Shown piece by piece: positions 39,201 to 48,200 of a stretch of 64,000 nucleotides of DNA. The DNA is from Agapetus fuscipes. Its lineage: Eukaryota; Arthropoda; Insecta; Trichoptera; Glossosomatidae. The notes beneath the pieces were generated by a model, which was given only the letters and a program-made list of their open reading frames with translations, searched no databases and was not told the origin of the DNA. Each line of letters starts with the position of its first letter. Position 1 is the stretch's first letter. The stretch is taken from NCBI GenBank assembly GCA_951799405.1, contig OX637343.1:7068001-7132000 (forward strand), read 5' to 3'. The translations under genes were made by a program, and so were the position numbers.

Positions 39201-42200
39201 TTACGTGTTAATTTAATTTGGAAAAAAAATGCTACCTTACCATTAAAAATATGGGCTATTTTGGTCATCAAAGTTGGGCGCGCTGACCTCTCAATCACCC
39301 TTAAGCTCAAACTTATATGTGTCTGCTTCTGGGAATACATTTAATATAAATCTTAAATGTAATATATCTTTGCAACTTAGATTATAGATAATTATAGAAA
39401 CACCAAGTTTTTCTTCATGAGTTGATTTATCTCCTGGGGTGCATTATCACACAGAAACAGACATTATATATCTGTTTCAACTTACTTACGAAAACAGTCA
39501 TTAGTAAGAAAGAGAACGAAGAACTTCACAGTTGCATTTCAATGTGTACAAAAAAACTCGGGGGGAATGTAAAAATGGTCCTAGAAAGTTGGCACTAATA
39601 ATGGCTGCCAGTTGACAGATAACACGCGGTATAAATATTGTGATTGCTAAAATTTATAAATTTTAAAGGTAAAAGGCATTATTTAAAGATATTATGGCGT
39701 GTGTTATAGTTGGATGTCGAAACACAAAAAGCATTTGGACGAAATGGCCAATTTCGCATGCCTACACCACTGCAGCTTTTGACAGGACTGAGACAAATTT
39801 GGTCTATAGTATGTATCAATGCAGTAATTTAGTTTCTGCTCCTCTATGTAGAGGAGTAACTCAATGTTAAATGAGTAGTGACTCAATGTTAAAATGAATC
39901 TTCACAATGTCAATACACAAACCCTTAACACCCAATTAAACTTTCCATTTAGACTTCTCTTCATTACCACACCAAGTTAGGAAGTGAGGAGTGTTTCGTG
40001 TCATATTTAAACAAGGCCATGTATTCCCGCAGGTGAACTTGATCCGCAGCGTGGTGCAGTACCACTACACAGTGTGGCCGGACCATGGAACTCCTGAGCA
40101 TCCCCTAGCGGTGCTGCGCTTCAGGCAGGCGGCGCGCAGAGACCACAACGACCAGGCCGTCCTGGTGCACTGCAGGTAAAACTAGCTCTACACATGACCA
40201 GCCACACGCCTAGCCTATGGTCTACCAGAAGGCCAGAGTACATGCACTCACGCACAGGCACACTCTACGGTTTCACTCCAAAGTGTTGATTATTGATCTG
40301 GTTCACATCGCCTGTGTAGGTAGACCACTGCAGGCATGGCCAGCAGAGAGAGTGATTGATTTAGACGTACTTTCCAATAATTTTGAATTGAATTTCTTGA
40401 CTTCCTCCTTCCATTGAAATGATTAAATTTGGTTGTGATGTAAAACACATAAAACTTTGTTGTAAAATTATTGTAGTGCTTGTACAATGGCCAAGCAAAT
40501 CAAGAGCATACCTTTGACTAGCGTGTTTGAAATTATATAGAGCGCAGGTTGGAGTCCTGTCAGGCCCCTTGTCTGTCCCTGGTAAAGATGGGATTGGGTT
40601 ATTATTAATTGACAATTTAATCTAATACAAACTCAGGCCTTATTATATTTATACCTATTTCTATTCAGGCATAAATAGGTTGGTGAATTCCTTTTCACAA
40701 AATGTCCTCCAAGTGAATCTTATCTTTCGGAGATATCCATTCTTGTCCTATTGTTAGGTTGTACTGATTTTTTTTTTTTTTTTTTTTTTAAATAGATTTG
40801 TGGAAAGGAATGCAATCCACCAACCTATTTTACCTGGCCAGTTGTCTTCATGCGAAAGCAGAAGCTTGTGTGCATGCAACGGCATCTGTTGAACCAGGGT
40901 CGAAGTTATCGTCGCGGGATTCAAACCAGCGTTATCCGGTTCCAAATAACCTGTCTTGATCCCCGCGGCTATAACACCGACTGTATTAGTCTTTCTACTC
41001 CTTAGTTCTTCAATCCTTTCAGTTTCATTCTTTTTCAAGGCACATCCTTTGGGATAACATTAACTATGTAAGCACTTTCTAAACATGGTTTTTTCTTCTG
41101 TTTTCAGTGCTGGAGTTGGCAGAACTGGCACCTACATTGTTCTGGACGCCATGCTGAACCACCTCCGCCTCACCGGCTCTCTGAACGTTTTCGGCTTCCT
41201 CTGCCACGTCAGATCTCAAAGAAACTTCCTCGTACAAACCGAAGAACAGTATGTCTTCATCCACGACGCATTGCTCGAAGCAATTCAATCCGGAGACACC
41301 GAAGTACCCGCGGAAAATGCCAAGGACTATCTTCGGAAACTTCTAGAACCTTTCCCAGAAGGACACTCACTTCTACAGCCTAACACAAACCAAAAATCTG
41401 GTCTTTATGGAGCTCCAATCGAAGAAAATAAGCAGACATTGTTGAAAGATATTAATGAGATTAATAACTCATTAAATATGCAGAATAACGGGGATATGCC
41501 CAAAGAAGATTTCGCTGTTTGGAGCGATAATTATAACGATGAAAGAAGCTTAGATGATTGTAGAGACGAGCTCGTTAGCTTGTCTCTTCAAGCGAAAGGT
41601 CCGACTGCAGCTTTCAGTGTGGAAACTAGGGACAGGAGTAAAATGATGCAGCTACCGGGCTGTAATGGCGAGTCTGAGCTGAGAAATGGTGAAATGCAGA
41701 ATGGGAAGATTGACGATGAAGCCGTTAAAGAAAATGATGAAGTTATTCAGACCAACCCTGAAAAAGTTGATGTTCTCTTAGACATTGAAGTCGCTAACAA
41801 TCCTGTGATTAACGAGAATACAAGTCCAGGCTTAATTATGGATCTGGAAGAAACTAACAACGTCAACGTATTGAAGAATAAGAACCTTTTGAATAACGAT
41901 TTGGTCGACGTAAATAAATTGGAAACGGCGTCCATCAATTCGTTAAACATGGCTAAATCCGATCGTTCAACGAGCTATGAAAAATTAAACGGGACTTGCA
42001 CTAAAAGTGATAATTCAAACAATTCAAAAGCGAGCTCGTTATCCAATGAAGAAGTTGAACAGCTGCCGGTCGAGAGTAATTCTAGTGAAATTAGAGTTAA
42101 TGGTAAATTTGAAGAAAATAACGGGCATCTTTTGGTGAATGAGCGAAGTAACACTGTAACGAGCAGTGTGAGCTCTAACGATACCAACAACTTGAATGGT

Positions 42201-45200
42201 ACACCGGTAGCGACGCATTTCAGGGTGGAGAAGCTAGCCAACTATTCACCAGGAGGACCTGCGAGTGGACAAGACAACTCTGAGGCATTTAGAAGAGAAA
42301 GAAATACTAGGTAAGCTAAGATTGTACTTTCTGTTTAAGGCGTGTTATAAAGCTAAATCTGCCGTTTTTGTTTCTTACACTTTATGGTCTTAGCAAAATA
42401 GTTACAGTAATGAAAAAAATCAAGAATGTTTATTATTTTTTTATCTTAATTATAAAGCTTAATCAAAATATATAACTTAAGAATTGCCACCACAAAAAAA
42501 TATTTAAAAAAACTGTTTTTTTTACATTTTTAGCTTTTTTTTCGTGTGTGCTGTATTTTGGAAATTTGTTTTTGCTTTTAATTTACAGAACTATACATTA
42601 TTCAGGTTCCGTACTTAACATTTTTTTTAGAATATCAATAGCTTTTGAGTAAATATGGAAAAACTGAAACTACTAAATGAATTAAATTTTAATTAAATCA
42701 AAGAACACAGTTTTGGTAGGCCCTGGGTTTGATTCCTGGCGGAGCTCGATAGCTCTAGTCAATAGGTCAATTAGGGGAGTGCTTGCGTTCCATGCTGAGA
42801 GCTTGGGTTTGAATCCCACCAAGGGTGTCAGAAATGATTTCCCGCTTTGGTGTTTATTTCAAATTTCAAATCAAATACCGGCAAGATTTACTCAGCCTTC
42901 ACAAGAAATGAGTACCAGCCCCTTCGGGAGCTGGGAAATTCCCACTGCAACTAAAGTGGTAAGCATAAGAGTGGGCCCTTACATTTAAAACATAAATAGG
43001 TTCCACTCAACACATGCGATCCCTTCGGGGAAAACCAAATAGAAGTTGCACTGTAGCACAAAAGAAACCATTTACACTTTGCCAAAAGATCATTTAACAT
43101 TACGCCAACTGGGTCTTGCTTGAGGATTGAATTTTGTATAGCAAAGAGCAAGCTCGGAGAGGGCTTATGAGGTGTGATTTACTCAAAAACAATGCTCATC
43201 AAGTAAAGCATCCTAATAACTATAGATCTAGTATGAAATCATTTCAACGGAAACTATAACCTTCTCTCGTAGGAGTAGGGAAACCCCTCACCTCCAAGAA
43301 ATTGAGATAAGAGTCATTTTACCTTAAAGTGAAGAAAATTGGCTTTTTCTGGCCGTGAGGATATCTGGTGGAAAGACATTAAGAATTTATCTTTGAAATT
43401 GCGCAACTTACTATGGAATGCATTCTACCAACCGAGCTATCGACCGGATTCACAAAAAATATTACTTTGAATATATTGTTATAATTTTACTGGGTTCCCT
43501 TTTATTTGTATTAGAGATTTTTTTATTGCTAGAAAGCAATTATTTATTTTCACAGAATTTATTTTACACAATTTAGTTCACAAATTACAACAATTGATTT
43601 CTAGCTCTGGCTTTCGAACTTCACGGCTCAATGTTTTATCGACACTCTGGCCTGCACACAATTTCAGCTTGCATTTATACTCGTTAATACATACGGACGG
43701 TTCTCGATTGTTCTCGAACATAGTGGATGTTTCCAACACCAGAGCGTTTCACCAGCGTGATAAGGATGCACTTATGCCATCATGAATCATACTAGTGCCA
43801 GACTACTCTATGTATGCATGTACAGTCGCGCGTACTCCAAGTTCGTAACGATATTTATTTCCACGACCATTTACAAACAAACCCTAACTTTGCCCCCTAA
43901 AAACGTATAACACTGTTGTTCAACTTGTTTTCCAGAAGTCGCAGCGATGACAACTACTCTGTGGTTGGTGGGGCCCGTCATGGAGGTCTCTCAGGGGCCG
44001 GGGGAGACTCCTGCTTTGCTGGGGCTCATCGCTACACATGCCAGCGCAGAGAAGACATAGGGAGACCACCGCGCAACCTGCTGGAGCACCAGTTCAAGGT
44101 TAGGACATTCATCACAGCTCAACTTCATCTTAATAATATTGTTGTGATTTTACTGGGTTCACTTTAATTACACTGAAATGATTTATTTTCACAGAATTTA
44201 TATTACGCGGCTTGGTTCACAGTTACAATAGTTGATAATCTCTGCGTATATTGGTTTTACAGCAAAATGCTCCGAGCGACTACTCTCTGCTCCCCCATTG
44301 CAGTCCCTACATCAGAGATCTTTCTTGCATATTCCAGATTATTCAATCTCTGTTCTAGATTATACTAGACAGCTGTTCCACTACCATGATGGATTTTGCC
44401 AGACGGTTTTACACACACTATTGTACCTGTACAGGCGTACGTAGGTACTTCGAAGTTCATAGTTCGTAACACTATCACCATCATAATAGTGCCAGACTGT
44501 TCTATGTATGCATGTACAGTCGCATGTAGGTACTCCAAGTTTGTAACAATATTCAAAAACGAAAAGTTAATGCTTTGAGTTTATTGGTGGGTAGTTTTAT
44601 CCAATAAGAGTATGTTAAACAATATTGTTGATGTCTCTGGAGGTTAAAGCAGGTCAGCCTCCAACCATTCCTCATGACATTATGAAGTTACAGCCATTGC
44701 ACACTCGACAAACCCTGCCACCATCCTGCCCAGTTTGTCTATGTTTCATTTATCCGGTGCGGGTCAGAAGTCAGTAATGTATGGAAATTTATGAAAGCTT
44801 TCATGCAGTTTATCCCATTGATCTGTGATCTTGAAACTATTTTAACAAAAATAGACACTATATCCGTTTCAACCTACTCAACTACAAATCGTCCTTGGTT
44901 AGAAAGAAAGCAAAGATCTTCACTGTGTCATTTTGTTGTAAACAAAAAATATTGGGTGAAACTATGAAATCTTTCCAAAAACTTGGCAGCTTTGAAACTC
45001 ACGTCTACGCGAATATTGTGTGCACCCGTGTAGTTTTTCCAGTAATCCATAGACAATCCAGCAGAATGTGTTCCTTAGGGTGTTTTGTCAGAATGGAGAT
45101 GATATTTGTGTGTGTGGTGTGTTCCAGTTGGTGACCATGTTTGAGCCCAGCAAGTTCCACACGGTGAGCGCGTGCAAGCAGGTCAACGTCAGCAAGAACA

Positions 45201-48200
45201 GGAGCGGCGCCGTGCTGCCTGTGGACAGCGGCAGGGTGCCCCTCATGTCCAAGCCTGGCGTGGAAGGTGGGCAATATTGGGATTCTATTTACTTATAAAG
45301 TCTAATAATTAAATAGGTGTTTGATCTATTGTATTATAATATAGCAAAGAGACATGTGAAGACAGCAGCGATACAATCACTGAGTAGTAGAGCTCAGAAG
45401 GAGTTACACATAGATGTAATTGTAACAAAATGCAGGCAACATTCAATGAAACATGGTCAACACCTGGAAGAACTAAACACCTGAAGCAGATTGTGAAAGC
45501 CTAAAAACATGCGCTGTAACTGCAACTCTGTCACCATACCACTAGAGGTGGGCAAAACCGCTGTAGAGATGCCTCTTATATTGCAAATATTGCTGTAAAA
45601 TTTATGTAGTGTAGATTTCAGATTCGGCATCATGATCTTGTGGAAATATCTTCCTACAAATGTTTTTCTCGTAACTTTGATCAGCTTCATCAGCCGCTGT
45701 CAGATCTGGTGTGTGGATAAGATAAGATGTTGTCAAGATACAGGAAGAATATTGCAAACAGATCAATCACATTCCCGTCTCAATCGTACTAACTTCATCT
45801 TTGGCTTACAAGCCTCGAAGGCTCAGGGCCTCCCACACCAGCATCCTTTAGGACTCTGTGTTGAAATCTCCCTCCATGGTCCCCTTATTCATAGAATGTC
45901 CTTGTTAACCTTCATATTATCTGCCCATTGTCCGAGTGGTCGAACGCTGGAGAGCACACCATCCAAGACATTCCTGATTATCCTGGAGTCCTTTAGATGG
46001 ACTGCATGTCTGGTCCACTGAAGTCTTCTGGGTTTCATTACTGACACATTTGATTCTTGAAACATGAACCTCAGCTCCTTGTTGGTCACCTGTCACCCTC
46101 AGTTTTAACATGAACAAATAACATTGCAGGAAGTGACTACATCAACGCCACCTGGCTCCAAGGCCACCGCTCCCTGAGGGAGTATGTGGTTACCCAGCAC
46201 CCTCTGCTTCACACCGTGGAGGACGTGTACCGCATGCTGTGGGACCACTCCTGCCAGCTCATGGTGGTGCTCACAGACACCGGAGACCATCAGCAGGTAC
46301 TCCTTATGTCATGCAGCTCCCTGAGGGAGTATGTGGTTACCCAGCACCCTCTGCTTCACACCGTGGAGGACGTGTACCGCATGCTGTGGGACCACTCCTG
46401 CCAGCTCATGGTGGTGCTCACAGACACCGGAGACCATCAGCAGGTACTCCTTATGTCATGCAGCTCCCTGAGGGAGTATATGGTTACCCAGCACCCTCTG
46501 TCTCACATTGTGGAGGACGTGTACTGCATGCTGTTGCAGCTATGTCCTATAGCTCGTTAAGAATTTTCTTTTTACTATTAGATCCTACTTATTGGCTAAA
46601 GGATTATGAAGTGGAAGACTCTGAATGATGGGCTCCAAATGACTGGGTGAAGCATGAATGCTAGATAAACAAGAAATGAGAGTGAAAGTATGTGGGAGTG
46701 CACGGAGATAGATATGTATCATTGCATTCTTCATCAACTTTATTATGAATCTACCACCATTCTAGCCACCCATTTTAATTTGTGTCTTACCGTCAACATT
46801 CTATTCTTTTACTACTTGATGATTAAGTATAGAATTTTATATTTTCTAGGATTGTCAGATGTTCTGGCCGACTGAAGAATGCCCAGAAGTAACTATCTAC
46901 AATTACAACATCAGGTTTGTCTCTAAAGAGAGGCTTGTCGCACGACGGAAGAGCTTTAGCAACTCTAAGTCAAACCCTGAAGAGACAAAAGCTGACGATG
47001 CTGAGCAAGCCAGAAACGATCAAAGCTTTGATTCTGGATTCTATCGCAGACAATGCTCAAATGACAACCAAGATGAGGAGAGGTTGATTCCCAAGTCAGA
47101 AGACGGACCTTCCAGTTTGGAGTGTGTAAACACTGATGAAGAGTTGAAGAAGTTGAATCAGAACCAAATGAGCAATTCAGACGGTTACGCATTCGATAAA
47201 GCTGAACTACGGATAGAAACATTAAGCAACGAAAACTCACCGACAAGCGAAACTAGCAAAGCCAAGATTAGCCCGAAAAAAATTGGAAACGGTGACATCT
47301 TTGGCGAAGAAACAAAGAAATGCAAAAGTCCTTCCAGGCTGTCCCTCAAGAGCTTCAAGCTGAGCAGCCCCGTGCTGAAAAGTCCGACCAAGTTTAAATT
47401 TGATTTCGCCGCCAGATTGTCGGTGAATTCTAAAATGTCGGACACGGAAGCGACTCAGGATAGAGCTGAGGAACCTAAGAAGTTGGAGAGCCCACAGTTT
47501 GAGCACAAATTTGAAATGATTCCCTTCAAAGAGGCGACTCAGAATTGTGAAGAGATAAGCCGTGATTGCATCATAACTGCCACGGAGTTGTCTATGAACT
47601 CCTTGCAAGACGACTACGAGCTGCGCGTGAGGATGATAGAATGCCCTAAGTGGTTGTCAGATCTAGACTACGATGACAGTTCAGATACCGACGATGATTC
47701 TGGTGACGAGGACTTTGAAATGGACCCCAAGGCTTTGGAGTTCATCATGGAGCAGAGATTGAAAGCTTACAGAGGGGCGTTTGGACTTCCCGAATATGTC
47801 GCAAAGTGTCAAGATGAATTCAAGAACAGTCCTGTCGTCATTATGGATAAGTAAGTAACTTCATATTTTCTAAGTTGATCATTTCATTTCAACCTTAACC
47901 ATAACTGGGCTGGAAGTCTCATCATCACGGTAATTCTTACCTACCGAGTATCAGTAATATTTGTGTAAAGACTTGTCAATCCAAGATGGCCGCAAGTGAA
48001 CAGTTGATTAGTCTTGATACAAATATTACCGATATTCGGTAGGTAAGAATTACCATGGTGATGAGACTTCCAGCCCTGGTTACTTGGGAAGCAGTGTTAA
48101 CTTTTAACAACAAATGCTATTTTTATTTTAATTATAAAATAAATTTGTAAAGAGGAATGCAATAGACGCTCCTAAGCTTTATGATGTGCATGATTTCAGG

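Noticed and set aside
45005..45274. 89-codon minus-strand frame
   Set aside because: Exact antisense of exon 16, which encodes conserved D2 sequence on the plus strand.
46317..46443. Second repeat copy as an independent exon in place of exon 17
   Set aside because: Using the acceptor at 46316 after exon 16 would read straight into a stop (TGA). Only read-through from copy 1 keeps the frame.
46239..46628. 129-codon frame over the tandem repeat ([20 protein letters not shown])
   Set aside because: Out of frame with the D2 domain; a shadow of the duplicated exon.
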